From contig DJQS01000001.1 of assembly GCA_002438785.1 (NCBI GenBank), forward strand, positions 1 to 48,277: DNA of 48,277 nucleotides, given 5' to 3'. Below, piece by piece: positions 1-8,749 of the stretch (positions within the stretch are counted from its first letter, which is position 1; each line of letters starts with the position of its first letter). The DNA is from Caryophanales bacterium UBA6380. GTDB taxonomy: Bacteria; Bacillota_I; Bacilli_A; RFN20; CAG-826. Below the pieces are notes generated by a model. It did no database searches. It saw nothing but the letters and a program-made list of their open reading frames with translations, and was not told the DNA's origin. A program made the translations under genes and the position numbers.

Positions 1-75
1 CGAACAATATGTAAATTAACCATATTTATTTAATTTAATAGATGTTATTATAATAATATTGTTAAGGAGCAATTT

Positions 76-606
76 ATGAAATATTTAATTATTAGTGATA
101 TACATGGTTCAAGTTATTATTTAAAAAAAGTTCTTGAAGTTTTTTATAAAGAAAAATGTGATAAGATCCTTATTTTAGGGGATATTTTATATCATGGTCC
201 TAGAAATGATTTACCAAGAGAATATAATCCAAAAGAAGTAATCAAACTATTAAATGGTATAAAAGATAAAATAATTGCAATAAAAGGAAATTGTGATGCA
301 GAAGTTGAAACAATGGTTTTAGACTTTCCTATTTTAGATTTAGCTTTAGTTAGTGATGAACTTAATATGTATTTAACTCACGGTCATCATTTTAATATAG
401 ATAAGCCATTAAATGTTGAAAAAGGATCTGTTGTTTTATATGGACACACACATATTCATTTAATAAGTAATGTTGATGGCGTAATTTATTTAAATCCAGG
501 TAGCATTTCATTAGCTAAAGGAGATGGAATTAATTCTTTTGCAATTAAAGAAAATAATCATATTAAAATTTATGATTTTAATATGAACGAAATTATGGGT
601 TACTAA
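76..606 (+). CDS. yfcE: YfcE-type metallophosphoesterase
   Basis: A 176-residue calcineurin-like phosphoesterase of the YfcE/MJ0936 group, known to hydrolyse phosphodiesters with two bound metal ions. The metal ligands are visible in order: D8 and H10 in SDIHG, D36 in the LGDILYHG block typical of YfcE, the GNCD motif near residue 72, a THGHH block, and GHTHIH near the C terminus followed by NPGS. Length matches the family (about 180). An AAGGAG ribosome site sits at 63-68 and a TATAAT box at 49-54. The NUDIX gene follows after one base, so the two are probably co-transcribed; both are small hydrolases with housekeeping-type roles. The physiological substrate is unknown. The family call is firm. 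Confidence 0.9.
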   Translation: MKYLIISDIHGSSYYLKKVLEVFYKEKCDKILILGDILYHGPRNDLPREYNPKEVIKLLNGIKDKIIAIKGNCDAEVETMVLDFPILDLALVSDELNMYLTHGHHFNIDKPLNVEKGSVVLYGHTHIHLISNVDGVIYLNPGSISLAKGDGINSFAIKENNHIKIYDFNMNEIMGY

Positions 607-607
607 T

Positions 608-1009
608 ATGATTGATAATAAGATTTCTAAAGTCATTCTTTCTAATATGTGTCTTATATATCAAAATGATTCAATTTTAGTAATAAATCGAACAAAAAAA
701 GATTGGCCTGGTTTATCATTTCCTGGGGGTCATGTTGAAGAGAATGAAACTATCGAAGAATCAGTTATTAGAGAAATAAAAGAAGAAACTAATTTAGATA
801 TAAAAAATATAAAATTATGTGCAATTAAAGAATGGAGATTTGAAGATAACATTAGATATATTGGCTTTTTATATAAAACAAACAAGTTTAAAGGTACTTT
901 GAAATCTAGTAATGAGGGTAATGTATTTTTTATTAAAGAAAGTGAAATAAATAATTATAAATTATCTCAAGATTTTATTGAACTTTATAATTTGATGAAA
1001 AACAATTAA
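608..1009 (+). CDS. NUDIX hydrolase (8-oxo-dGTP diphosphatase-like)
   Basis: A 133-residue single-domain NUDIX protein. The Nudix box is clear: G41, then E47, then R55-E56 with E59-E60 (REIKEET), which bind the metal and cleave X-linked nucleoside diphosphates. The preceding WPGLSFPGGHVE segment resembles MutT/MutX-like 8-oxo-dGTP diphosphatases of Firmicutes. The glycine normally near the end of the box is replaced by N62, a tolerated variation. The start ATG lies one base after the yfcE stop with no separate ribosome site, implying translational coupling. The substrate cannot be told from sequence, so sanitising oxidised nucleotides is an inference. Confidence 0.85.
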   Translation: MIDNKISKVILSNMCLIYQNDSILVINRTKKDWPGLSFPGGHVEENETIEESVIREIKEETNLDIKNIKLCAIKEWRFEDNIRYIGFLYKTNKFKGTLKSSNEGNVFFIKESEINNYKLSQDFIELYNLMKNN

Positions 1010-1218
1010 TTTTAAAATCTCCTCTATTTTTTGAATAAACATTCAAAACTAAGGTATTTTTATTTTTTTATTTTCTATAATATTAAAAAATGTTGAATTT
1101 TAAAATAATTTTGATGATATTAAAAATTATTTAAAGACTTGTTTTTAATTTTAAATTTAACTTTAAAAGATACTAAGTATTTATAGAAAAAAATGTTTAA
1201 TAGATATAGAATAATAAT

Positions 1219-2952
1219 ATGAATATATTATTAAGTTTAAACGTAAAAATTTATATTGTTGTTGGCATTGTTTGCTCTTTTATTGTTATTGGTGGTTTAT
1301 TTTTATTTTTAGAAATCTTTGTTTTAAAAAGAAGAAGATGCAAGAAAACTTTAAACGAACTTGATAAAAAATATGAATATTTAAATTCATTATTATTGGG
1401 ACAAGATTTTAATTATATTCAAAGAATAGAAATTATTTCACATTCAAATTTGCTTTATAGCGAAATATATTCTAATTTTTTCCGAAAGTTTAAAGAAATT
1501 AGAGATAATCAAGATATTTCTTTTAAAGATATTCTTGATCAATTGAAAAATTATTATGATGAGAAGAACTATAAACTATTCAGACAAACTTATAATGATA
1601 ATATTGAGCGATTAAAATATTATGAAGATAGTGTTAATAATCTCGACTCTGAATTAATTTCTATAGCCTTACCTGAAGAAGAGGCACGTCAAAATGTTTT
1701 GATATTAAGAGAACGATTTAGGGATGTAAAATCAAAATATAATACAAAAGAGAACGAACTTTCTTATTTACATGATTCTTTTTATAAAGTTTTTGAAGGA
1801 ATTGAGAACGAATTTAAAAAGTACGATTCTTTAATAGACTGTGCTAATTATGATGAAACTAAAGAAATGGTTCCAATACTTAATAAAATATTAGCGAATT
1901 TATTATCAATGATGGAAGTAGCTCCTAGATATATAGATGAAGTTTTGAATGTTCTTCCTAATAAAATTGAAGAATGTAATAAAAAATACTATAAACTTTT
2001 GAATGAAGGGTATCATTTAAAATCTTTAAACATTGAAGATTTAATTCAAAATATGAAAATTTCACTAAATAGTTTAGATAATAATTTAAAAGATCTTCGT
2101 TTTAGTGGTGTTGAAGGAAAAATTAATTTAATGCATGAACAACTCGATGAATTAGATAATTCATTTTCTACCGAGCAAGAATCAAAATTAGAATTTGATG
2201 AAAATATTAATAAAATTTCTAATAATTTTATATCTTTAGAAAGAGATTTTATTAAAATTTCTAATAATATGACTAAAATTAAGAAAATTTATTTAGTTGA
2301 TGAGGAACATCTAACAGATTTTAAGGAATTATCGGCTCAAGTGAATTCTGTAAGTAATGATAAAAGAAAAATGGAAGTTTATATTCATCAAATGGATAAT
2401 ATACCTTATAAAGCTCTAGTAAATAGAATGGGTGAACTTGATAAAGGAACCAAAATTCTTGAATCAAAACTTAATTCATTTAAATCTTATGTTAGTTCTT
2501 TAAAAAGTGATTCAGAAAATGCTTTTAATTTGATTAATGATTTATATTTTAAGCTAAAGAGATATCAAAGTATTCTTCGTAACGAAATAAATGATAACGA
2601 AATTATTCAAACTTATAATAATAAAATCGAAGAATGCTATAACTTTATTGATAATATTGATGGTCTATTAAAAGTGATTCCAATCGATGTTAATGAAATT
2701 AATAGACTTTGCTTATTGCTTAATGAATCATCTAGTAGTTTATTTGATGATATTAATGATATTTTGAATTATAAAGAAAATGCAGAAAAAAGCATTGTGA
2801 AAGCTAATCGTGAGCGCTATAAGTTTGCAGATGTAAATAATTTAGTAGAACAAGCTGAAAATTTATATTTTAATAATGATTATAAAAGAGCTTATGAAAT
2901 AAGCAATGAAGCTAATGAGAAAATTAAATTAAAAGACGGTTATAATAAATAA
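1219..2952 (+). CDS. ezrA: Septation ring regulator EzrA
   Basis: A 577-residue protein with one N-terminal membrane segment (about residues 13-34), a basic KRRRCKK stop-transfer and then almost entirely helical, coiled-coil sequence. This is the architecture of EzrA, a membrane-anchored spectrin-like regulator of FtsZ ring formation. The C-terminal stretch with NRERYKF followed by an A/Y-rich helix (about 530-570) resembles the conserved C-terminal patch of EzrA. The neighbours support the call: cysteine desulfurase and ThiI follow directly, as in Bacillus subtilis. No Shine-Dalgarno is visible; a TAGAAT box at 1207-1212 would start the transcript at about the ATG. Sequence in this family diverges strongly, so context carries much of the weight. 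Confidence 0.8.
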   Translation: MNILLSLNVKIYIVVGIVCSFIVIGGLFLFLEIFVLKRRRCKKTLNELDKKYEYLNSLLLGQDFNYIQRIEIISHSNLLYSEIYSNFFRKFKEIRDNQDISFKDILDQLKNYYDEKNYKLFRQTYNDNIERLKYYEDSVNNLDSELISIALPEEEARQNVLILRERFRDVKSKYNTKENELSYLHDSFYKVFEGIENEFKKYDSLIDCANYDETKEMVPILNKILANLLSMMEVAPRYIDEVLNVLPNKIEECNKKYYKLLNEGYHLKSLNIEDLIQNMKISLNSLDNNLKDLRFSGVEGKINLMHEQLDELDNSFSTEQESKLEFDENINKISNNFISLERDFIKISNNMTKIKKIYLVDEEHLTDFKELSAQVNSVSNDKRKMEVYIHQMDNIPYKALVNRMGELDKGTKILESKLNSFKSYVSSLKSDSENAFNLINDLYFKLKRYQSILRNEINDNEIIQTYNNKIEECYNFIDNIDGLLKVIPIDVNEINRLCLLLNESSSSLFDDINDILNYKENAEKSIVKANRERYKFADVNNLVEQAENLYFNNDYKRAYEISNEANEKIKLKDGYNK

Positions 2953-4082
2953 TGATCTATTTTGATAATGCTGCTACTACTAAAGTTAGTAATAATGTTT
3001 TAAATATTTATAAAGAAGCGTGTTTAGATGATGATTTTGCTAATCCTAGTTCTATTCATTATCTTGGTATGAAGGTTAATAATAAGATTAATCATAGTCG
3101 TGATAATATTTTAAAATATTTAAAATTAAATAATGATTACGAAGTAATTTTTACAAGTAGTGCTACGGAAGCTAACAATTTAGCAATAATAGGTTATTGT
3201 TTAGCAAATAAAAATCGTGGCAACGAAATAATAACGACTCATATTGAACACGCTAGTGTATTAGAGACTTATAAATATTTAGAAAAGGAACATGGCTTTG
3301 TTATAAAATACTTAGATATTGATAGTTCTGGTAATTTTATAGAAGAGCAAATAGATGAAATTGTCAATAATAAAACAATTTTAATAACGTTAACTCCAAT
3401 TAATAATGAGGTTGGTCTTTTTGTAAATGTAAAACTTATTAAAGATAAAATTAAAAAATTTCCTAAATGTGTATTGCTTTGTGATTGTTCTCAAACTTTA
3501 GGTAAATATCAATTTAATTTTCTAGATTGTGATTTGATCACTATTTCTTCTCATAAAATTCATGGGTTAAAAAGCATTAGTGCTTTAATTAAAAAAAAGA
3601 AAATTAAGTTAATTCCTTTACTACATGGTGGAGGACAAGAAAATAATCTTAGAAGTTCGACACTTGATGGTCCACTCATTTTTTCTTTTGAAGAAGCAAT
3701 TAAAGAAATTATGATTAATTTTAACGAAAACTATCTAAAAGTCGAATTAATATTTAATTATTTAGTTAGTGAATTAAATAAAATATCGGGTATAAAATTA
3801 CATTTATATAAAAAAATGAGTCCTTATATTCTAAATTTTTCAATTGAAAAAAAAGCAAGTGTTGTAGTTGAAGCTTTATCAAATAAAGAAATTTACGTTA
3901 GCAGTATTAGTGCTTGCTCAAGTAAAAAAGAAATGCCTTCATACGTTGTTTATAATTTAACTCATAATGAACTAGAGGCAAAGAACACTATTAGATTGTC
4001 TTTTAGTAGTGAAAATAATATTGATGAATGCAAAATTTTTATTGATGAACTTAAAATAATTTTAGAAAGAATAAGGAGTTAA
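2952..4082 (+). CDS. iscS: Cysteine desulfurase (NifS/IscS family)
   Basis: A 376-residue PLP-dependent class V aminotransferase-fold enzyme that takes sulfur from cysteine as a persulfide. Visible landmarks are the N-terminal YFDNAATTK, H100 in THIEHASV (stacks on PLP), D178, the PLP lysine K202 in SSHKIHG, the HGGGQE block and the catalytic C322 in SACSSKK. The ATG overlaps the ezrA stop by one base (TAATG) and thiI starts two bases after its stop. As in Bacillus (NifZ-ThiI), it most likely supplies sulfur specifically to ThiI for tRNA 4-thiouridine rather than serving as the general Fe-S desulfurase; that assignment rests on position. Confidence 0.93.
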   Translation: MIYFDNAATTKVSNNVLNIYKEACLDDDFANPSSIHYLGMKVNNKINHSRDNILKYLKLNNDYEVIFTSSATEANNLAIIGYCLANKNRGNEIITTHIEHASVLETYKYLEKEHGFVIKYLDIDSSGNFIEEQIDEIVNNKTILITLTPINNEVGLFVNVKLIKDKIKKFPKCVLLCDCSQTLGKYQFNFLDCDLITISSHKIHGLKSISALIKKKKIKLIPLLHGGGQENNLRSSTLDGPLIFSFEEAIKEIMINFNENYLKVELIFNYLVSELNKISGIKLHLYKKMSPYILNFSIEKKASVVVEALSNKEIYVSSISACSSKKEMPSYVVYNLTHNELEAKNTIRLSFSSENNIDECKIFIDELKIILERIRS

Positions 4083-4084
4083 TT

Positions 4085-5251
4085 ATGGATTATAATACAA
4101 TTATTATTAGATTTGGTGAAATGTCAACGAAAGGCAAAAACAGGAAGGATTTTATAAATCGTTTAGCAAGAAATATAAAGCGTAATTTAAATGGTTTTAA
4201 TGAAGCTTATTCTTTAACAATTAGACATGATCACATATTCATCAACATTTTGAAACAAGATGAATTTGACTATACTCCATTAAAAGAAATAGCAGGCATT
4301 GGAAGTTTTAGTCTTTCTTTAAAAAAGGAATTATTTGAACTTGATGATATTAAAAAGTTAGCCTTAGATGAAATTAGAAAAGAAAATGGTGAAACTTTTA
4401 AGATTTATACTAAAAGAATTGATAAATCATTCCCTTATATTAGTGATGAAATAAATAGAGAAGTAGCTGGTTATATATTAAAAAACACTAATTTAACAGT
4501 TGATGTACATAATCCAAGCATCCTTTTATCTATTGAGATACGTAATGATGGGATTTATATGTTTACCAAAACGATTAAAGGAATTGGTGGATATCCACTA
4601 GGATCAACTGGACGAGTTTTGATGATGCTTAGTGGTGGAATTGATTCGCCTGTTGCTACTTATTTAATGATGAAAAGAGGATTAGAAGTAACTTGTATTC
4701 ATTTTGCTGCGCCTCCTTATACAAACGCTGGGGTTATTATTAAATTAGAGGATTTGCTATCTAAATTAAACACTTTTCAAGATAAAATTATTTTATATAT
4801 AATTCCTTTTACTAAAATACAAGAAAAAATTTATGAAGTTTCTAGTGAAGGCTACCATATTACAATTATGAGAAGAATGATGTATAGATTATCAGTAATG
4901 CTAGCTAATAAACTTCATATATTAGCTTTAGCAAATGGTGAATCAATTGGACAAGTAGCTAGTCAAACTATTGAATCAATGAATGTCATTAATAATGTTA
5001 CTAATATGCCTATAATTAGACCATTAGCAACTTATGATAAAATAGATATCATAAAAATTTCTAAAGAAATTGGCTGTTATGATATTTCTATTCGACCTTA
5101 TGAAGATTGCTGCACCATTTTTACAAATAAAAATCCAAAAACAAAGCCTAAATTAAAAGAATGTGAAATAATTGAATCAAAATTTGATTTTTATCCTTTA
5201 TTAACTGAAGCAATTGATAATGCTGAAGTCAAAATAATTAAATCTAAATAA
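4085..5251 (+). CDS. thiI: tRNA 4-thiouridine synthase ThiI (short form)
   Basis: A 388-residue ThiI. It has an N-terminal ferredoxin-like region, a THUMP RNA-binding domain (about 60-165) and a PP-loop ATP pyrophosphatase domain with SGGIDSP at 183-189, which adenylates U8 of tRNA. The YEDCCTIF block near residue 340 is conserved in Gram-positive ThiI. There is no C-terminal rhodanese domain, so it is the Bacillus-type enzyme that receives sulfur directly from the adjacent cysteine desulfurase. AAGGAG lies just upstream of the start, inside the end of the previous gene. A two-way terminator follows at 5256-5282. Confidence 0.95.
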   Translation: MDYNTIIIRFGEMSTKGKNRKDFINRLARNIKRNLNGFNEAYSLTIRHDHIFINILKQDEFDYTPLKEIAGIGSFSLSLKKELFELDDIKKLALDEIRKENGETFKIYTKRIDKSFPYISDEINREVAGYILKNTNLTVDVHNPSILLSIEIRNDGIYMFTKTIKGIGGYPLGSTGRVLMMLSGGIDSPVATYLMMKRGLEVTCIHFAAPPYTNAGVIIKLEDLLSKLNTFQDKIILYIIPFTKIQEKIYEVSSEGYHITIMRRMMYRLSVMLANKLHILALANGESIGQVASQTIESMNVINNVTNMPIIRPLATYDKIDIIKISKEIGCYDISIRPYEDCCTIFTNKNPKTKPKLKECEIIESKFDFYPLLTEAIDNAEVKIIKSK

Positions 5252-5255
5252 AAGA

Positions 5256-5282
5256 AAAACCATCGAATCCATCGATGGTTTT
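5256..5282. terminator. Bidirectional rho-independent terminator
   Basis: An 11-base-pair perfect stem (AAAACCATCGA with TCGATGGTTTT) closes on a 5-base loop. It lies between the convergent thiI and rplT genes, and U-rich tracts exit on both sides, so it should stop transcripts from both directions. Confidence 0.9.
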
Positions 5283-5300
5283 AAATTTTTATTGTACTAA

Positions 5301-5651
5301 TTACTTTGCTTCTTTAGCAATTTTTACTAATTCTTTAAAGCCAGCTTCATCGTGGATAGCAATTTCACTAAGCATCTTTCTATTGATGTCGATTTTACTA
5401 ACTTTTAATCCATGCATAAATTTACTATATGAAATGTCGTTCATTCTGCAAGCTGCATTGATTCTTTTAATCCAAAGTTTTCTAAAATCTCTTTTAATAT
5501 TTCTTCTATCAATGTAGGCATACATATGAGAACGCATAACTTGTTCTCTAGCTGTTTTAAAAAGTAAATGTTTACTTCCAAAATAACCTTTTGCTGATTT
5601 TAATATTTTCTTTCTTCTTGCGTGTGTTGTTGGTCCATTTTTAACTCTCAT
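5301..5651 (-). CDS. rplT: 50S ribosomal protein L20
   Basis: A 116-residue, very basic protein beginning MRVKNGPTTHARRKK, the standard L20 start; the following KGYFGSKHLLFKTA and the AYIDRRNIKRDFRKLWI block are hallmark L20 sequence. It binds 23S rRNA early in large-subunit assembly. It is the last gene of infC-rpmI-rplT. In Firmicutes L20 represses this operon by binding its leader RNA, and an attenuator-like leader is present here (6463-6582). The convergent terminator at 5256-5282 ends the operon. Confidence 0.98.
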   Translation of the reverse strand: MRVKNGPTTHARRKKILKSAKGYFGSKHLLFKTAREQVMRSHMYAYIDRRNIKRDFRKLWIKRINAACRMNDISYSKFMHGLKVSKIDINRKMLSEIAIHDEAGFKELVKIAKEAK

Positions 5652-5662
5652 AATGTCACCCC

Positions 5663-5857
5663 CTATTGTTGAATGAGATACTTAATTCTCTTCATGTCGC
5701 TAGTACTGACTACTGCAGCCTTTCTTAAGTGTCTCTTTTGTTTGTGAGTTTTGTGTGGTGCTAAGTGTGAAACATATGCGTGATGTCTTACAACTTTACC
5801 ACTTCCAGTAACTTTAACTCTTTTCATTAAAGCTCTTTTTGATTTCATTTTTGGCAT
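5663..5857 (-). CDS. rpmI: 50S ribosomal protein L35
   Basis: A 64-residue basic protein beginning MPKMKSKRALMKRVKVTGSGK, unmistakably L35. An open frame runs a further 13 codons upstream, but the true start is the ATG at 5857: it matches the family N terminus and has GAAGGAG correctly placed just upstream, while the longer version would run into infC. It is the middle gene of the operon, 11 bases before rplT. Confidence 0.97.
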   Translation of the reverse strand: MPKMKSKRALMKRVKVTGSGKVVRHHAYVSHLAPHKTHKQKRHLRKAAVVSTSDMKRIKYLIQQ

Positions 5858-5873
5858 AAAAATCTCCTTCTTT

Positions 5874-6449
5874 CTACTTTTTAATTTTACTTGCAAGTAA
5901 ACAAGTTAACCATTTGCCATCTAAAGAAGCAGGCTTCTCAACAACGGCATAGTCTTTAACGTATTCGATGAATTTGTTTAAGACGTCTTCACCCATCTCA
6001 ACATGAGATAATTGACGACCTCTAAATCTAACGCCAACTTTAACTTTATTTCCTTCTTGAAGGAAGCGTATAGCAGCTTTGACTTTTGTTTGGATATCGT
6101 GTTCACCAATTTGAGGAGTTAATTGAACTTCCTTGATTTCGACTACTTTTTGATTTTTTTTGGCTTCTTTGGCTTTTTTTTGAGCTTCAAAGCGGTATTT
6201 ACCATAATTAATAATCTTACAAACCGGTGGGTTTGCATTTGGTGCTACACATAATAAGTCTAAATCATATTCGTCTGCTTTTTTAAAAGCTTCGAATCTA
6301 GACATTTTTCCAAGCGATTCACCATTAGGTCCTATAACTAAGACTTCTTTAAAGTGAATTCTTTCATTAACAATATCGCCATTAAATTTATCATTTTTGC
6401 GATTTTTCATATCCTGTTGATTATTAGGATTTTGAGCTTGTGCTATAAT
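5874..6449 (-). CDS. infC: Translation initiation factor IF-3, AUU start
   Basis: A 191-residue IF-3 that prevents premature 50S joining and proofreads the initiator tRNA and codon. The N domain has VNERI near residue 27 with the GPNGESLGKMS and PPVCKIINYGKYRFE blocks; the C domain ends in KWLTCLLASKIKK. I place the start at an ATT codon at 6449, in frame with and 13 codons upstream of the first ATG (6410), because a consensus AGGAGG stands 5 bases before the ATT and nothing suitable precedes the ATG. AUU starts are a known IF-3 feature that lets the factor repress its own translation. rpmI and rplT follow. Confidence 0.95.
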   Translation of the reverse strand: MIAQAQNPNNQQDMKNRKNDKFNGDIVNERIHFKEVLVIGPNGESLGKMSRFEAFKKADEYDLDLLCVAPNANPPVCKIINYGKYRFEAQKKAKEAKKNQKVVEIKEVQLTPQIGEHDIQTKVKAAIRFLQEGNKVKVGVRFRGRQLSHVEMGEDVLNKFIEYVKDYAVVEKPASLDGKWLTCLLASKIKK

Positions 6450-6462
6450 TGTTTCCTCCTAG

Positions 6463-6497
6463 TAAAATAAAACGGACGCAAATTCATTGCGCCCGTT
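6463..6497 (-). terminator. Attenuator terminator in the infC leader
   Basis: On the minus strand an 11-base-pair stem (AACGGGCGCAA with TTGCGTCCGTT, one G-U pair, 5-base loop) is followed by TTATTTT. It lies between the promoter and infC, so it must be an attenuator rather than an operon end. This matches the L20-controlled leader known upstream of infC-rpmI-rplT in Bacillus. Confidence 0.85.
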
Positions 6498-6582
6498 AGT
6501 TTACAAAAATTAAATATTTGTAGCTATTAACCAATCAATATATTTCGATCTGGTGAGAAGCAGGCGCTTTTCTTTCTACGTT
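6498..6582 (-). promoter_or_regulatory. infC-rpmI-rplT leader RNA (L20 leader-like)
   Basis: The transcribed leader between the predicted transcript start (about 6582) and the attenuator hairpin. On the minus strand GCGCC at 6563-6567 can pair with GGCGC at 6489-6493, the 5' arm of the terminator, giving a possible antiterminator. The position matches the ribosomal protein L20 leader of low-GC Gram-positives. I assign it by position and structure, not by a covariance-model match. Confidence 0.65.
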
Positions 6583-6589
6583 CTAAAAT

Positions 6590-6618
6590 ATTATATACGC
6601 GCTAAAATATGTTTTCAA
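6590..6618 (-). promoter_or_regulatory. Promoter of infC-rpmI-rplT
   Basis: On the minus strand TTGAAA (6613-6618), a 17-base spacer and a perfect TATAAT (6590-6595) form a near-consensus vegetative sigma promoter. The -35 overlaps the stop region of the upstream phospholipase-like gene. Confidence 0.85.
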
Positions 6619-7553
6619 TAGTTACTTTTAAATATTAAATCATAATATTTCATTTCTTTATTAATTTTAAAACCATTATGATTTATAGAATTAATAACGT
6701 TAAATAACGAAGAATCTTTTTCATTATTCTTTAATATTTTATCAATGCAATTAATAATTTTCATATAATAATTTTGAGCTATTTCAATTAATTGATAAAA
6801 ATCGTAGTGATAAGATACTAGGTTATCGGTGCAATCTTTATATTCATTGTGTTTAAGATTTAAAAAATCATAGTTCAACACTTGTTTAGTAGTAGGAGTT
6901 GAAAAAACATTAATTGATGAATTATGAGCAAACTTTCTAAACAATTTTTTCTTAAAAGGGAAACGAGAATAAATAATTTTATAAACAAACTGCATTCTTT
7001 TTGTAGCGATGTAAAATGTGTTTTTTTCTATATAATTAAAATGATAATAATTATTAAGATATTCATAATAAATATTTGAAATAACTAATAAATCTTTTTT
7101 ATTAGATTTAAGCATAAATGAAGGCGATTTCTTTATATTAAAATGATCTGCAACAAGTCGATCGATACTTGATTCAATTGCTGCGTGAGATAAAAAATAT
7201 TTTTTTGTGTTATTATCGTCTTTAGTCACAAAACCTGATTTATAAAATATATAAGGATGGGTTATTGAATCTAAAGCATAATGAGCAACTAAACCTTTTA
7301 AATAATCATAGATTAAATCTCTATCTTTTTTAGAATTTTTTATATATTTAATAAAAAATAAAAAAGTCAGAGTAGGATCGATGTTATGTAAAAAATGACC
7401 GATATCTTCAATTTTTTTAGAATTTTTATCTTTTTTTAAACTAGCAAAATAGAAAAAGAAAGGGTCCGGACCTTGAGCACCAATATTTGCTATTTTATTT
7501 AAATTAGGATCAATTAGTTTTAAGAAAGTATAATGAGTAAGAGTTGAAGGCAT
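6615..7553 (-). CDS. Zinc-dependent phospholipase C-like protein
   Basis: A 312-residue protein whose N-terminal half matches the Zn_dep_PLPC family. The start MPSTLTHYTF supplies the first histidine, followed by GAQGPDPFFF, a DIGHFLH motif and AHYALDSITHPYIFY, giving the His/Asp ligands expected for a zinc site. No signal peptide or membrane segment is visible, so it is probably cytoplasmic. The C-terminal half is not recognisable. I start at the ATG at 7553, the normal N terminus of this family; an upstream start at 7577 would overlap trpS and has no better ribosome site. It follows trpS by one base and is probably co-transcribed. Homologues are common in Firmicutes but lack a proven role. 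Confidence 0.75.
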   Translation of the reverse strand: MPSTLTHYTFLKLIDPNLNKIANIGAQGPDPFFFYFASLKKDKNSKKIEDIGHFLHNIDPTLTFLFFIKYIKNSKKDRDLIYDYLKGLVAHYALDSITHPYIFYKSGFVTKDDNNTKKYFLSHAAIESSIDRLVADHFNIKKSPSFMLKSNKKDLLVISNIYYEYLNNYYHFNYIEKNTFYIATKRMQFVYKIIYSRFPFKKKLFRKFAHNSSINVFSTPTTKQVLNYDFLNLKHNEYKDCTDNLVSYHYDFYQLIEIAQNYYMKIINCIDKILKNNEKDSSLFNVINSINHNGFKINKEMKYYDLIFKSNY

Positions 7554-7554
7554 A

Positions 7555-8634
7555 TTAATTTTTCTTAAATGATTCAATTAAATCATTATTATCAAAATAA
7601 TTTATTTTCATGGCTTTTTTAACTTCGTTTAAAGTATTGCTAGCTATTTTTTTAGCATATATTGATCCTTCTTTTAAAACTTCATAAACATAAGGAATAT
7701 TGTTTTCTAATTCTTTACGTTTATTGCGAATAGGTTCTAATGTATCATTTAAAACGTTAATTAAGAATCTTTTTACTTTTACATCTCCTAATCCACCACG
7801 TTCATAATGAGCTTTTAATTCATTTAAATTTTTATATTCGGGTAAGTATTTTTTAAAATGATCATCATTAGCAAATGCTTCAAGATAAATAAAAACAGGA
7901 TTATCTTTTGTGTTACCTGGGTCTGAAACCTTTAAATGATTAGGGTCAGTAAACATTCCCATGACTTTTGATTTAATCGTATCTAATTCATCAGATAAAT
8001 AAATACAATTATTTAAAGATTTTGACATTTTTGCTTTACCATCAGTTCCAGGTAGTCTTAAACATTTATCGTTATCTGGTAATAAAATTTTAGGTTCAAT
8101 TAATGTATCACCATAAATCGTATTAAATTTTCTAACTATTTCACGAGCTTGTTCAATCATTGGTTCTTGATCAATTCCAGCAGGAACAGTAGTGGCTTTA
8201 AAGGCAGTTATATCAGCCGTTTGACTAATTGGATAAGTCAAAAAACCTACGGGAATTGATTCCCCAAATTCTCGTAATTTTAATTCACTTTTGATAGTTG
8301 GATTTCTTTCTAAGGTTGATAATGTAACTAAATTAGCATAATAAAATGTTAATTCGGTAAGTTCACTAACATAAGATTGAATAAATATATGACATTTTTT
8401 AGGATCAATTCCACATGCTAAATAATCAAGGGCGACATTAATGATATTGTCATGAACTTTTGAAGGGTTATCAAAATTGTCAGTTAATGCTTGTGCATCA
8501 GCAATCATAATAAAAATATCATCAAAATTGCCCTCGTTTTGTAATTCGACTCTTCTTTTAATAGAACCAACATAATGTCCGATGTGTAATTTTCCAGTAG
8601 GTCTATCACCTGTTAAAATAATTTTCTTTTCCAT
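7555..8634 (-). CDS. trpS: Tryptophan--tRNA ligase
   Basis: A 359-residue class I aminoacyl-tRNA synthetase. The N terminus TGDRPTGKLHIGHYVGS carries HIGH at 17-20, and KMSKS is at 202-206. The GDRPTG form and YPISQTADITAF with GIDQEP are typical of TrpRS and distinguish it from TyrRS. AAGGAG precedes the ATG, and two overlapping TATAAT boxes lie at 8650-8660 on the minus strand. The short leader contains no T-box, so the amino-acid-responsive control common for trpS in Firmicutes is absent. The start agrees with family length. Confidence 0.96.
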   Translation of the reverse strand: MEKKIILTGDRPTGKLHIGHYVGSIKRRVELQNEGNFDDIFIMIADAQALTDNFDNPSKVHDNIINVALDYLACGIDPKKCHIFIQSYVSELTELTFYYANLVTLSTLERNPTIKSELKLREFGESIPVGFLTYPISQTADITAFKATTVPAGIDQEPMIEQAREIVRKFNTIYGDTLIEPKILLPDNDKCLRLPGTDGKAKMSKSLNNCIYLSDELDTIKSKVMGMFTDPNHLKVSDPGNTKDNPVFIYLEAFANDDHFKKYLPEYKNLNELKAHYERGGLGDVKVKRFLINVLNDTLEPIRNKRKELENNIPYVYEVLKEGSIYAKKIASNTLNEVKKAMKINYFDNNDLIESFKKN

Positions 8635-8749
8635 AAAAACTCCTTAAATATTATATTATAAATAAAATATGTTTTGTTCTTTTTTGTTCTTTATTTAAAA
8701 AAATAAACTTGGCTTGAATTTTTATAATTAAAAAACAATAATAATTCTT

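Noticed and set aside
1010..1218. Hairpin-like AT-rich stretch before ezrA
   Set aside because: No stem with GC content, no open frame and no RNA motif; only the TAGAAT box at its end is worth noting.
5275..5517. An 80-codon plus-strand frame opposite rplT
   Set aside because: It is a shadow of the L20 gene on the other strand and starts inside the terminator.
6410..6449. infC starting at the first ATG (6410)
   Set aside because: No ribosome site precedes it, while the in-frame ATT at 6449 has AGGAGG and matches the known AUU-start habit of infC.
8635..8749. A possible T-box leader for trpS (and likewise 20320-20514 for leuS)
   Set aside because: The gaps are too short or lack the T-box TGGNACCGCG-type sequence and an associated terminator.
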